Below are positions 6,396-16,217 of a stretch of 30,840 nt of DNA, one piece after another; the first letter of the stretch is position 1; each line of letters opens with the position of its first letter. Source of the stretch: a virus. The stretch is taken from IMG/VR virus record IMGVR_UViG_3300032296_001698, positions 1-30,840 of that record. One strand, written 5' to 3'. A program made the translations under genes and the position numbers. The notes beneath the pieces are model-generated. The model saw only the letters and a program-made list of their open reading frames with translations. It was not told where the DNA came from and searched no databases.

Positions 6396-7877
6396 ATGAG
6401 TTTAACACTTTGGAAAGTCCCACAAGAATTACAACCAACATATAATCAAGTAATTATAGTTGCAACCTCATCTTATCAAACTGAGGTTAATTATCAATTA
6501 GTAAGTGAGATTTGGTGTAGAGGTGAAAATGTCACTAAAATGAAAACACCAGTTAATCCAGAAGGATATGTTGTTGTTGATTTACATAAACATTTAGAAA
6601 ATAGAATTACATTTGATTTTAATTATGGTGCTACTGGATTTCAAATAGCAACGCAATCATTTGCTTCATATTCTGTTGTTTTCTATGATGAGTTTAGAGA
6701 GATTTATAACTTTATTGATAATCAATATAATTTAATTGGCGCAACTGCTTATATTGGCTTTACATCATTAGAAGAACCGAATTTTGATATAGGTGATGAG
6801 ATTTATGTTTCACAAGATGTGCCATATACACATGCAAGTTATAATGGTGTTCATACTATATTAAACATTACACAAAGTGGACCTACCTGGTCTGTTATAA
6901 CAGATGTTCTTTTTGCTGGTAACACACCAGTTGAAGGTGGAACTATAACACTCGCTAATTATGGTCTTACAACTCTACCAATTAATAATTTAACTATTTG
7001 GGAAAATGGAACTGCTACTAGTTCAACTTCATTTCCTGAAAAATATGTTTTTAATGGTGTTTTAAATTTTGAAGATTTTATAACATGGAATTATGATGAG
7101 TGGGAAGCAACTGGTTCAAGTCCATCTAGTGCTGGTAAATTCTTTACAAATTGTCCGAATGGCTTTGAAATAGATATTGATGGAACTCTTTATTTAAATA
7201 TGTATATGAATAAGACTAATGAACTTAGAACGGCTAAGATTAAAACACCATTAGGAACTTATTCAATTTCAAATGCTAATTATGTATTAAGTGATACAAC
7301 AAGATTTCAACAAATTAATGTAAGTCCTAGTTGGCTATATAATCAAGGCTGGATTTCATCAAGTGGTGGAACTATTGAGGTATGGATAGAAAATAATTTA
7401 GGTTATGAAACGGTTGCTAAAAAAACATTTACGATAACTAACAACTGTTCTATTTATGATAAGCAACAAATTATTTTTATGGATAAAATGGGTAGCTTTG
7501 TAAGTTATACATTCAATAAGGTAAATAGAGAAACAAGAAGTATAAACAGAACAGATTATCAACAAGTTTATGGAAGTTATGCACCATCAACACAAAATTG
7601 GTCTTATAATACTTGGGATAGAGGAAGAAAAACATTAGATACTATCGTCTTAGAGCAATGGACATTAAATAGTGATTGGGTTAATCAAAAAACAAGTGAT
7701 TATTTAATGGAATTATTTGAAAGTCCAGAAGTTTATTGGTTAAAACCTAATGGTAATTTAACTGCTATAAACTTAACCGTTCAATCTGTAGAAAGAAAAC
7801 AGATTATAAATGAACAATTGATAAACTATGTTTTAACATTTGAGTTATCAAATAAAAATATGCAACAAAGAGGATAA
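6396..7877 (+). CDS. Large tail structural protein (unassigned)
   Basis: A 493-residue, beta-rich protein with many Asn, Thr, Tyr and Trp, no signal peptide and no enzyme motif. The N-terminal part (LWKVPQELQPTYNQVIIVATSS) and the regularly alternating strands suggest a phage virion component. It is the first gene behind late promoter P2 and is followed by a tail-hub-like protein at a one-base overlap (TAATG), so the two are probably made together and may contact each other at the tail tip. I cannot assign it to a named family; distal tail protein is a possibility. Confidence 0.6.
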   Translation: MSLTLWKVPQELQPTYNQVIIVATSSYQTEVNYQLVSEIWCRGENVTKMKTPVNPEGYVVVDLHKHLENRITFDFNYGATGFQIATQSFASYSVVFYDEFREIYNFIDNQYNLIGATAYIGFTSLEEPNFDIGDEIYVSQDVPYTHASYNGVHTILNITQSGPTWSVITDVLFAGNTPVEGGTITLANYGLTTLPINNLTIWENGTATSSTSFPEKYVFNGVLNFEDFITWNYDEWEATGSSPSSAGKFFTNCPNGFEIDIDGTLYLNMYMNKTNELRTAKIKTPLGTYSISNANYVLSDTTRFQQINVSPSWLYNQGWISSSGGTIEVWIENNLGYETVAKKTFTITNNCSIYDKQQIIFMDKMGSFVSYTFNKVNRETRSINRTDYQQVYGSYAPSTQNWSYNTWDRGRKTLDTIVLEQWTLNSDWVNQKTSDYLMELFESPEVYWLKPNGNLTAINLTVQSVERKQIINEQLINYVLTFELSNKNMQQRG

Positions 7878-10800
7878 TGAATTACATTCAGTTATTTATT
7901 AATGACCCAGCAACTGCTGAGTTAGATTTAAATCAAGAAATAGATATAGCTTTACAATATAGTATAGCTGAGATTACAGATGTGAGTAAAAGAAATGCGG
8001 CTTACTCTAAAACAATTATTTTACCTGGAACAAAAACTAATAATTATTGGTTTGGTAATTTATTTGATGTTAATGCTGATTTTACAATGTTTAATCCAAA
8101 TAAAAAAACATCTGCAAGGTTATTAGTAAATACAGAAACAGTAATTGATGGCTTTCTTCAATTAAGAAAAATTGTAAAATTAAATAATGTTGATAGTCAA
8201 GGTAATTTGATTAACTATGAGGTTGTTATATTTAATAATTCAGTTGATTTAATGAGTGTTATTGGTGAAAATCCTGTAAATGAATTAGATTTATCTCAAT
8301 TTGGACACACTTTTAGTGCTCAAAATATTAAAGATAGTTGGAATAATGAGTGGCAAGATGGTTATGTTTATCCAATGTTTGGTCTTCATACAAAAGACAA
8401 TCAATATAAAGTTGAATATTTTTATCCAGCGATATTCTATAAAACACTTTTAGACCAAATGATTAGAGGTGCTGGCTTTGGTTGGACTGGTAGTTTATGG
8501 TCAAATGAACAATTTGAAAAAGAAATTATTAGTTTTGTTAGTGATGGTAGACCAAAACTTTCAGATAATGAAAGATTAGAAAGATTATACTATGTTGGTT
8601 TATCACCATCTAATTTAAATTTATTTTTAGGTGAATTTCCAAACTTTGGAGGTTATAATAATTTACAAATACCTATAACTAATCTTGTAGGTGGTTGGAC
8701 TTTTCAATTTGCTGATGAAGTGAGTGGTGGATTTTTTGATAATGGTAATAACTGGAATGCAACAACCTATCAATGGGTTGTTAATAATACTGGTGATTAT
8801 GATTGTTCTTATAATTTAAGTTATAATTTTAATGTTAGGAATACTCATCCTTCAACTACTGTTGCAATTACTGAAGCTGATGTTCAAGTTAAATTTGAAC
8901 ATTTTCTTCAATATTCAACAAATGGTGGCTCAACATGGACTAATTGGGATGTTTCAACTCAATATAAAAGCATTTCACAATCAACAATAGCACCTGGTTC
9001 ATCAGCATCATGTTATGTTTATGTTGGCAGGCAAGCACCTCAAATAACTTTAAGTTCTGGAACAATTGTAAGATTGAGATGGAAAGCAGCCAAAGTAAAT
9101 TTAGGTTGGTGGGCTGGAACAGGTGGTAATTCAACACCAAAGTTGAATGCTTATTTAGATTTTAAAACAACAAATGGTGGAAATTGGATTAAGAATGATG
9201 CTAAAATAGTTGAGTTTACACAAAATCAATATATTGATTTAGGTAGGTATTTACCTGATAAAATTAAACAAAAAGACCTTCTTACCGATTTGATAAGAAG
9301 ATATAATTTGTATATACAAACTGATGCTGATAATCCAAAACTTTTAATATTTGATACCAGACCTGATTTTTATGAAAAAGGAATTATATTAGATTGGACT
9401 GATAAAAAAGATTATTCTCAAAGAGATGAGATTAGTTTATTATCTGATTTGCAGTCAAAATTAATGATATGGTCTTATAAACCTGATAGTGATGAATATA
9501 ATAAATTGTATAGTGAGTATACTGGTGATATCTATGGTCAATATAAATATTATTATGATAATGACTTTGTTATTGGTGAAGAAAAAATAGAAAGTCCTTT
9601 TAGTCCGACACCACTTGTTAAAACACCTTTTAATGCAATTGTTGCTGGTATAAATCCAGAAATACCAAAGGTAGCTCCGAGAGTTCTATACTGGGGTGGT
9701 TTAAGAAATTGTGATAGTTGGTCATGGGCGGCACTAGACCCAATTACTGGTTTAACTGGTGCAACTGAAAGTTTTTCTCAATATCCATATGCTGGTCATT
9801 TTGATAATCCAGTTGAACCTTCAATTGATATTAACTTTGGAACTTGTAAATACTATTTCTATAATGATTGGGAATTCATCACTGATAATAATATGTTTAA
9901 TACTTATTGGAGTGATTATAACAGACAAATAGAAAGTGGTAGATTAATTACATCTTATTTTTATTTAAATGAGTATGATATTAGATTTATAAAAGATAAT
10001 TTCTATACAAAAATATTTGTTTTAGATAGTTACTATTATATTAATAAAATAGTTGATTATAAACCATTACAGTATGGAACTACAAAAGTTGAATTAATTA
10101 AAATTGTTGATGGTATAAAATGGGAAGCAAAAAGAAATACTTCACTTATAGCTTCAAATCCTATTTCTGTATTTAATAATCTAAGTGATTTAGTTGTTGC
10201 TGGTTCAGGAAATGTATCTAGTGGTGGTGGTATATTAGTAGGAAGTAATAATATTGCTGGTGGTAAAACTGAATATCAAATAGGTGGTTTTACTTATTCA
10301 GGACTAAATAAATTTGCTGTAATTGGTAATGATAATAATTTAGCAGGTGATAAATCAATGATTATCGGTAATTCAAATATTATTGAAAGTGATTTCAGTT
10401 CTATAATTAGTGGAGATAGTAATGTTGTTAAAACATCAAATGCTTTTATTGCTAATGGTTCAAGAAACACTATTGACAGCTCAGCAACATCATTAATCTT
10501 AGGTGGTAATGATAATATTATTGAAGTAAGTGGCTCTACTAGTGCGACCGGCTCAGCTCCTATCATTATAGGTGGTAATAATAATGTAATATCAAGTATT
10601 ACTGGTAGTGTAATATTAATTGGCACCAATGGTATAACACAATCAAGTGAAAATACGGTTTATATTGGTAATAATTTTCAAATTGATATTGATAGTGGCT
10701 CTTATTCAGGTATGAATGTTTTTTACACAGAAGATGTTGCTGGTTCATCAGCTTCTTTAATTATACCTTTTGGTGGCGAACAATATTGGGACATCAATGG

Positions 10801-11353
10801 TGTGGTTACTCAAATGGCTAATAGAGCTATTTATGTAAGACCATCAGAAGTTAAAATAAAAAGTGGTATAACAGATTACTCTCAAGGTTTCTATTATGGT
10901 GATGAATTTTATAATGAGGTTTATGATAATAGCACGGCTCAGACAGTTGCTTGGAGTTCGATAAAAAACATAATGAGTGATGGTTATACAAATTTACAAG
11001 CAATCGGAACTACATTACCTTTTAATAATAGAGCATTTTTAAAATTAGACCCATCAATGATTGATACAGGAACGACATTTAAACAAGAAACTATTGGTTC
11101 AACTGAAACAGCTGAAATAAAAATTTTGGGTTTAAGTGGTAGTCAAACTATATTTATGGATGTTTATGATGGTATAAGTAATAATTCACAAATAGATTTA
11201 AATCAATATTATGTTTTAATGACGCCTGATGCTAATGCGACTTGGTTATATCTAGAAGCGGGTAGATTTAATTTAAAGAATGTTCCATCTACTGCTTCAA
11301 ATCCAGGTGATATATGGAAAGATGCTAATAATTTTCTAAGAATTGTTCCATAA
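7877..11353 (+). CDS. Tail hub/adhesin-like protein with YadA-head-like repeats
   Basis: 1158 residues. The N-terminal part (1-160, RNAAYSKTIILPGTKTNNYWF...) is a beta-rich tail module; residues about 470-520 (LLTDLIRRYNLYIQTDADNPKLLIF) resemble a tail-hub/gpD-like segment. Residues about 770-940 hold a run of short repeats of the type IIGxxNxI (IGNDNNLAG, IIGNSNIIES, IISGDSNVVKT, LILGGNDNIIEV, IIGGNNNVISS, IGTNGITQSS), as in the left-handed beta-roll heads of trimeric YadA-type adhesins. The last 200 residues look like a tail-fibre tip. It is thus a candidate host-contact protein as well as tail-tip component. Its stop overlaps the next late promoter (TAAAGACA). Confidence 0.65.
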   Translation: MNYIQLFINDPATAELDLNQEIDIALQYSIAEITDVSKRNAAYSKTIILPGTKTNNYWFGNLFDVNADFTMFNPNKKTSARLLVNTETVIDGFLQLRKIVKLNNVDSQGNLINYEVVIFNNSVDLMSVIGENPVNELDLSQFGHTFSAQNIKDSWNNEWQDGYVYPMFGLHTKDNQYKVEYFYPAIFYKTLLDQMIRGAGFGWTGSLWSNEQFEKEIISFVSDGRPKLSDNERLERLYYVGLSPSNLNLFLGEFPNFGGYNNLQIPITNLVGGWTFQFADEVSGGFFDNGNNWNATTYQWVVNNTGDYDCSYNLSYNFNVRNTHPSTTVAITEADVQVKFEHFLQYSTNGGSTWTNWDVSTQYKSISQSTIAPGSSASCYVYVGRQAPQITLSSGTIVRLRWKAAKVNLGWWAGTGGNSTPKLNAYLDFKTTNGGNWIKNDAKIVEFTQNQYIDLGRYLPDKIKQKDLLTDLIRRYNLYIQTDADNPKLLIFDTRPDFYEKGIILDWTDKKDYSQRDEISLLSDLQSKLMIWSYKPDSDEYNKLYSEYTGDIYGQYKYYYDNDFVIGEEKIESPFSPTPLVKTPFNAIVAGINPEIPKVAPRVLYWGGLRNCDSWSWAALDPITGLTGATESFSQYPYAGHFDNPVEPSIDINFGTCKYYFYNDWEFITDNNMFNTYWSDYNRQIESGRLITSYFYLNEYDIRFIKDNFYTKIFVLDSYYYINKIVDYKPLQYGTTKVELIKIVDGIKWEAKRNTSLIASNPISVFNNLSDLVVAGSGNVSSGGGILVGSNNIAGGKTEYQIGGFTYSGLNKFAVIGNDNNLAGDKSMIIGNSNIIESDFSSIISGDSNVVKTSNAFIANGSRNTIDSSATSLILGGNDNIIEVSGSTSATGSAPIIIGGNNNVISSITGSVILIGTNGITQSSENTVYIGNNFQIDIDSGSYSGMNVFYTEDVAGSSASLIIPFGGEQYWDINGVVTQMANRAIYVRPSEVKIKSGITDYSQGFYYGDEFYNEVYDNSTAQTVAWSSIKNIMSDGYTNLQAIGTTLPFNNRAFLKLDPSMIDTGTTFKQETIGSTETAEIKILGLSGSQTIFMDVYDGISNNSQIDLNQYYVLMTPDANATWLYLEAGRFNLKNVPSTASNPGDIWKDANNFLRIVP

Positions 11354-11380
11354 AGACATAGTTAGATAAAAATATATTTA
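11352..11380 (+). promoter_or_regulatory. Putative phage late promoter P3 (AAAGACA-N14-TATATTTA)
   Basis: AAAGACA at 11352-11358 overlaps the stop codon of the preceding gene; TATATTTA is at 11373-11380. The spacer is 14 nt. The tape-measure ATG is 20 nt downstream. Confidence 0.75.
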
Positions 11381-11400
11381 TAAAAAAGTTTATTTAAAAT

Positions 11401-13653
11401 ATGGCTGAAACGGTAAGAATTAGAATACAGACCGACGGTGGTGAAGAACTAGCACAAAATTTAGAACAAGCATCTGATAGTGCCAAAAGTTTAAAAGCTC
11501 AATTAAGAGAAATTACTCAGGAGCTACAAAACACAGACCCTGGAACTGCTAGATTTAGTGAACTAACTCAACAAGCCGGTGCCTTAAAAGACCAAATATC
11601 AGATACTGCGGCAGTTATTAATGCAACTGCTGGTGGTCCTGTTGAGAACTTAGGTAGAGGTTTACAACAAGCAGCATCTATTGGTATTGCAGGAATGCAA
11701 GGTCTTATGTCGGCTCAAGCTCTTTTTGGTGATAAATCTGAAGCTCTTCAAGAGACATTAGTTAAGTTACAGGCTGTTGCTGGTATGGCTCAAGCAATAG
11801 AAACATTAGGTGGTCTTGGAGATGCTGTAACAAATCTAAAAGCAGGTTTTGGTAATTTCTTTACATCTGTAAAAGCAGGTCTTCAAGGAATTAAAGGTGC
11901 TGTTGCCGCAACAGGTATAGGTCTATTAGTAATAGCTGTTGGTGTTCTTGTTGCTTATTGGGATGATATTAAAACTGCTGTTACTGGAGTTAGTGCTGAA
12001 CAAGAAAAGCAAAAAAAGATGGCAGAAGCCGAGGCTAAAGTTCAACAAGAAAAATTAGATACATTAAACAGCCAAGATAATATTTTAAGATTACAAGGTT
12101 TAACAGAAAAGCAAATATTAGAAAAAAAGATTGCTCAAACAGATGAGACTATTAAGGCATTAGAGGTTCAAATGGAAACAAATAAAAATGTTTTCAAACA
12201 ACAATATGAAAGCGCTAAGGCTAATAAAGAAATTCTTAAAGGTATATTAACATTTATACAAATCCCATTAGTAACTATTCTTAAAACTATTGATGAAATA
12301 GCTAATTTTGCTGGATTTGAAAGTAATTTAGCTGAAGGTTTATTAGATTGGGAAGCGAGTTTTTTATTTGACCCAGAAGGTATAAAAAAAGAATATGATA
12401 CTCAACTCAAAGAAAATGAAAAGCAACTTCTAAAATTAAAAAATGATAGAGCTGGTATGCTTTTAGAAATTAAAGAAATTGATAAAAGAGATGCTGAAGA
12501 AAGAAGAAGGTTGGCTCAGGAGAATAATAAAAAGGTCGATAAGGATACTTCATCAACTGCTAAAGATAGACTGGCTGCTAAAAGAGAATTACAAGATGCT
12601 GAATTAGAATTGATGCAAGATGGTATTGAAAAAGAATTACTTGCTAATAAGTATAAATATGAGCGAATGATTGAAGATACTAATTTAGATGAGACTAAAT
12701 TGAAAGATGAAAAGTTAAAGATTAATGAGGCATATGCTAAAGAAAAGATACAGCAAGATGAGGTCATAAGAACTGAATATAAAAAGAAAGAAGAAGAAAG
12801 ATTAAAAGAAGAGGCTGAGAAGGAAAAGGAGAGAATGGCTAAAATTCGCGAGCAAGAAAAGCAAGAGGTTGAAACTGCTGCTAAAATGCGGGATAAAAGA
12901 ATTGAATGGATGGAAGAAGGTAAGGCAAAAGAAATTGCCGCAAGAGAAGCCGCTTTTCAAGATGAATTATGGGAACTTCAAAACTTTTTAGATGAAGAAA
13001 AGATTACAAGAGAAGAATATGATGAATTAACTAAAACATCAACCAAAAAAAGAAATGATGATATTGCTGCTATTAATAAAGCTTATAGAGATGCAGAAAA
13101 AGAAGCAGAAGCAGAATTAAGAGATAAAAAGATACAAGCTGTTAAAGATACTATCGACACGATAAGTAATTTAGCCGCACTTTTTGCTGGTTCAAGTGAG
13201 AAAGAACAAAGAAGAGCATTCAATATTCAAAAAGGTGCTCAAATAGCTCAAGCAACTATTGATACTTATAAATCGGCTACTGGTGCTTATTCATCTTTAT
13301 CATCTATACCTGTTGTTGGTCCTGCTTTAGGAGCTGCGGCTGCTGCGGCTGCAATAACTGCTGGTTTATTAAACATCAAAAAGATAGCCGCTACTCAATT
13401 TAAAGCAAGTGGAGGTGGAGGTGGTGAAAATCCAGCAGCACCTTCTATACCTGAAAGCACTGCTAATAATTTATCAGCACCGATACCTGATAGTTTAAGT
13501 TTATTAGGTGGCGCATTAGGTGGTTCATCAGGTTCAGGTTTGAATTTATATGGCTCAAGACAAGGAGCTGTTAGAAGTTATGTAGTTGAAAGTGATATTA
13601 CGAATACACAGAATACATTACAAACTTATAAGCAAAGGTCTGAAATTGGATAA
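11401..13653 (+). CDS. Tape measure protein
   Basis: A 750-residue protein that would span the tail lumen and set tail length. The N-terminal half alternates Ala/Gln/Leu helices (EELAQNLEQASDSAKSLKAQ) with a hydrophobic Gly/Ala zone ending in a membrane-like segment near 174-188 (GLLVIAVGVLVAYW). A long charged coiled coil follows (about 200-580, many EEKEKE-type heptads). The C-terminal region has a second hydrophobic Ala-rich segment (about 640-662) and a Gly/Ser tail. This is standard tape-measure architecture, and its length fits a long flexible tail of roughly 0.1 micrometre at 1.5 angstrom per residue. It has its own late promoter, far from the chaperone gene. Confidence 0.9.
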   Translation: MAETVRIRIQTDGGEELAQNLEQASDSAKSLKAQLREITQELQNTDPGTARFSELTQQAGALKDQISDTAAVINATAGGPVENLGRGLQQAASIGIAGMQGLMSAQALFGDKSEALQETLVKLQAVAGMAQAIETLGGLGDAVTNLKAGFGNFFTSVKAGLQGIKGAVAATGIGLLVIAVGVLVAYWDDIKTAVTGVSAEQEKQKKMAEAEAKVQQEKLDTLNSQDNILRLQGLTEKQILEKKIAQTDETIKALEVQMETNKNVFKQQYESAKANKEILKGILTFIQIPLVTILKTIDEIANFAGFESNLAEGLLDWEASFLFDPEGIKKEYDTQLKENEKQLLKLKNDRAGMLLEIKEIDKRDAEERRRLAQENNKKVDKDTSSTAKDRLAAKRELQDAELELMQDGIEKELLANKYKYERMIEDTNLDETKLKDEKLKINEAYAKEKIQQDEVIRTEYKKKEEERLKEEAEKEKERMAKIREQEKQEVETAAKMRDKRIEWMEEGKAKEIAAREAAFQDELWELQNFLDEEKITREEYDELTKTSTKKRNDDIAAINKAYRDAEKEAEAELRDKKIQAVKDTIDTISNLAALFAGSSEKEQRRAFNIQKGAQIAQATIDTYKSATGAYSSLSSIPVVGPALGAAAAAAAITAGLLNIKKIAATQFKASGGGGGENPAAPSIPESTANNLSAPIPDSLSLLGGALGGSSGSGLNLYGSRQGAVRSYVVESDITNTQNTLQTYKQRSEIG

Positions 13654-13668
13654 AAAATAATTTATAAT

Positions 13669-14274
13669 ATGAGTGAAATAAAATTAATTGAGTGGGAAGT
13701 AGATGATGTCATGGGTGAATTAAGGAGAATATCTTTAGTTTCAGAACCTGCTATTGAAGAAGATTTTTTACTTTTTGGCTCAGATACAATGAAGTTTAAA
13801 ACTATTGATAATGAAAAGAGAGTTTTAACTGGACCGGCGATGAGGCCAAATATTAATATTCCTAGAAAAGATGAAGAAGGTAATTTATATTATGGTTTCT
13901 TTTCGGAAGATACAGTTAGAAAATGCGCTGAGATATTTTTCAAATCTAATAGTAATGCTAATAGAACTAATTTAGAACATGAATTTGAAATTGATGGTGT
14001 TTTTGTTTTTGAAAGTTGGATAGTTGAAGACCCAGAGATGGATAAATCTAAATATTTAGGTTTTAAAAATATTAAAAAAGGCGATTGGTTTGTTTCTATG
14101 AAAGTTGAAAATGAAACTGTATGGAATAATTACCTAAAAACCGGTTTAATAAAAGGTTTTAGTGTTGAGATTAAGGCGGCAGAGGTTAAAATATTATCTA
14201 ATATAAAAGATATTTTATTAAATGATATAGATGATGATTTAAAGTTTAAAATGCTTCAAAACCTCTTAAAATGA
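13669..14274 (+). CDS. Prohead maturation protease, XkdF-like (Peptidase_S78_2 type)
   Basis: 201 residues. The pattern GPAMRPNINIPR (55-66), YYGFFSEDTVRK, NLEHEF (H104), WIVEDPEMDKSKYLGF and the late LIKGFSVEI (S165) matches the XkdF-type phage serine protease family, giving a His104/Ser165 pair of the expected order and spacing. These proteases cleave scaffold and capsid tails inside the prohead. The gene starts 15 nt after the tape measure and is followed by scaffold and capsid genes, the usual neighbours. Assignment is good from motifs and context. Confidence 0.82.
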   Translation: MSEIKLIEWEVDDVMGELRRISLVSEPAIEEDFLLFGSDTMKFKTIDNEKRVLTGPAMRPNINIPRKDEEGNLYYGFFSEDTVRKCAEIFFKSNSNANRTNLEHEFEIDGVFVFESWIVEDPEMDKSKYLGFKNIKKGDWFVSMKVENETVWNNYLKTGLIKGFSVEIKAAEVKILSNIKDILLNDIDDDLKFKMLQNLLK

Positions 14275-14281
14275 AAATAAA

Positions 14282-14310
14282 TATGACGAATTGAGTAGTC
14301 ATTATATTTA
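14282..14310 (+). promoter_or_regulatory. Variant late promoter P4 (TATGACG-N14-TATATTTA)
   Basis: TATATTTA at 14303-14310 is perfect; the upstream half at 14282-14288 is TATGACG, sharing the central GAC and one A with AAAGACA at the same 14-nt spacing. It precedes the scaffold-capsid-tail tube operon by 21 nt. Weaker than the perfect copies. Confidence 0.5.
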
Positions 14311-14331
14311 TATAAAAAGATAATAATTGTT

Positions 14332-15156
14332 ATGAATAAAAAATCGATTTTAAACGAAATCAAATCAATACTTTTTGGTTCGGAAGAAGATATGAAATTT
14401 AAAGAAGCTAAATCTGGTGACTTTATTTTAAGAGTTAATGGTGATGATTTTGCTGAAGGTCAAGAAATCAGTTTAGTTACTGCAGATGGCTTAATACCTG
14501 TTGAAGATGGTGTTTATCCATTAGAAGATGGTAGAATATTAAATATTCTTGCTGGTAAAATTAATAAAATTGAAGGTGAGATTAAAGAAGAAGAAGAAGA
14601 AGAAAAACCAGAAATTGAAATTGAACTTGCTGAGACAGAATTATTAGATGGAACTAAAGTTAAGGTTGAAGGTGATGTTGCAATAGGTTCAAAAGTTATG
14701 GTTGATAAAGATGGTGAGTGGATACAAGCACCAGAAGGACAACACAATTTGGCTGATGGTAAAGTTATTTATGTAGATGCTGAAGGTATGATTAATGAAA
14801 TTGAAACACCAGATACTAAAAAAGTTGAAGAAGAAATGGAAGCGGTTGTTGAAGCACCTGCTTATGTTGATGAGACTGCTGGTATGACTTCATCTATTGT
14901 TGAAGAAAAAATGGGTGATATGGAAAAAAGAATTGAGGAATTAGAAAAGAAGATTGAGGAAATGGGTAAAGTAAATATGGAGGTTGCTAATTTTTCTAAA
15001 AATGTTGAGAATAAATTAGATACATTCATTAAGGAAACACCTGCTGACTTAGAATTTAAATCTTTAAAATCTGATTTCAGTTCTTATGTTGAAAAAAACA
15101 AAGATACTAAAACAAGTAATTTAGAGGCTATTAAAAATATTAGAAGCAAAAAATAA
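14332..15156 (+). CDS. Putative capsid scaffolding protein with a duplicated domain
   Basis: 274 residues, strongly acidic. Two related units are visible: about 25-82 (EGQEISLVTADG...VEDGVYPLEDGRILNI...INKIE) and about 98-160 (LLDGTKVKVEGD...APEGQHNLADGKVIYV...INEIE), separated by a Glu-run linker (about 84-92). Residues about 190-220 form a charged coiled coil (MEKRIEELEKKIEEMGK). Position between prohead protease and major capsid protein, acidity and coiled coil fit a scaffold/prohead core protein digested during maturation. No catalytic motif is seen. Scaffold is inferred from context. Confidence 0.65.
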   Translation: MNKKSILNEIKSILFGSEEDMKFKEAKSGDFILRVNGDDFAEGQEISLVTADGLIPVEDGVYPLEDGRILNILAGKINKIEGEIKEEEEEEKPEIEIELAETELLDGTKVKVEGDVAIGSKVMVDKDGEWIQAPEGQHNLADGKVIYVDAEGMINEIETPDTKKVEEEMEAVVEAPAYVDETAGMTSSIVEEKMGDMEKRIEELEKKIEEMGKVNMEVANFSKNVENKLDTFIKETPADLEFKSLKSDFSSYVEKNKDTKTSNLEAIKNIRSKK

Positions 15157-15186
15157 TCCGAGAGGACAAAAAAATTAAATAAAAAT

Positions 15187-16152
15187 ATGAGTTTAAACTT
15201 ATTAGGATTAACGGCGTATGTTGAACAAAACGCGTCAGATTTAATCAAAGAAGCTGTATTAAAGGGTAGAACTGTAGATTTAGTAACTGTGCAAGGTGGT
15301 ATCAAATCTGCACAAACTATTAACAGAATTTCTACATCTTTAACAGGACAGGCTGGTGCTTGTGGTTGGAACGCTGCTGGAACAACTACTATAGACCAAA
15401 GAACTATCACAGTATGTGATGTTAAAATCAACGAGGCAATTTGTCTTAATGATTTACAAGAATACTATACGCAAGTTGCTATGAACCCAGGTTCTTACAA
15501 CACTGCAATCCCTTTTGAGCAAATCTTTGCTGAAAACAAAAGAGACCAAATCATGGCTATGATTGAAGATATCGTTTGGAGAGGTAATACTGCAACTGGT
15601 TCAGGAAATTTAGCACTATGTGATGGTTTTGTTAAATTGTTTGATGCTGGAGTAACTGCTTCATCTGGAAGATACATCACTTATTCTACAACTGCTCTTT
15701 CTGGAGCTGGTTCAGGTGGTGCTTATTCTGCTACATCATCTAATATCTATGAAGTTATTGATGAATTAGCAAGATTAGTTAATACTAACGTTATCGACGC
15801 AACAGATTTACATGTTTTCTTATCTTATGCAGATTACAGAGCATATGCTAAATTGTTAAGAGATAAAAATTACTTTGCTTACACTGGTGCTGAAAACCAA
15901 GGACAAGATTTTTCACAAATGCATCCTGGAACAAATATCAGAGTAATCGCTGTAAGAGGTTTGAATACTGCTAATAGAATTCTTTTAGCTGAGGCTTCTA
16001 ACCTTTATATCGGAACTGATTTACTTTCTGACGCAGAAGATTTCAAAGTATGGTATTCACAAGACTATGATGAAGTTAGATTTTTGGCTAAATTCAAATT
16101 AGGAGTTCAAGTTGCTTTCATTGAGAACGTTTGTTGGGCAAGAGGATATTAA
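15187..16152 (+). CDS. Major capsid protein
   Basis: 321 residues with the mix expected for an HK97-fold capsid protein: N-terminal helical arm (LTAYVEQNASDLIKEAVLKG), a central region with a spine-like helix (NIYEVIDELARLVN), HVFLSYADYRAYAKLLRDKNYF, and closing strands (AEDFKVWYSQDYDEVRFLAKFKLGVQVAFIENV). The gene follows protease and scaffold genes and is followed by the probable tail tube. Codons lean towards C-ending forms (ATC, AAC, TAC) more than in the neighbouring genes, consistent with very high expression. Identification is by context plus sequence pattern rather than a unique motif. Confidence 0.85.
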   Translation: MSLNLLGLTAYVEQNASDLIKEAVLKGRTVDLVTVQGGIKSAQTINRISTSLTGQAGACGWNAAGTTTIDQRTITVCDVKINEAICLNDLQEYYTQVAMNPGSYNTAIPFEQIFAENKRDQIMAMIEDIVWRGNTATGSGNLALCDGFVKLFDAGVTASSGRYITYSTTALSGAGSGGAYSATSSNIYEVIDELARLVNTNVIDATDLHVFLSYADYRAYAKLLRDKNYFAYTGAENQGQDFSQMHPGTNIRVIAVRGLNTANRILLAEASNLYIGTDLLSDAEDFKVWYSQDYDEVRFLAKFKLGVQVAFIENVCWARGY

Positions 16153-16170
16153 AAATAAAGAATTGATTTA

Positions 16171-16188
16171 AGGGGTCTAATGGCCCCT
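16171..16188 (+). other. Hairpin without a U-tract between capsid and tail tube genes
   Basis: A seven-pair stem (AGGGGTC against GGCCCCT, one G-U pair) closes a TAAT loop. It is followed by A-rich sequence, not T, so it is not a standard terminator. It may protect the 3' end of the capsid transcript or mark a processing site. Confidence 0.55.
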
Positions 16189-16217
16189 ATAATCAAATAA
16201 AAAAAATTAAATTAAAT

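Noticed and set aside
8393-8421. AAAGACA inside the tail-hub gene as a promoter
   Set aside because: No TATATTTA box 14 nt downstream and no gene start nearby.
10294-10629. Opposite-strand open frame over the YadA-like repeats
   Set aside because: It is a shadow of the repetitive plus-strand gene, with no start context or neighbours on that strand.
15162-15190. Late promoter directly before the major capsid gene (GAGGACA)
   Set aside because: No TATATTTA-like box at the required distance; the expected position falls on the start codon.
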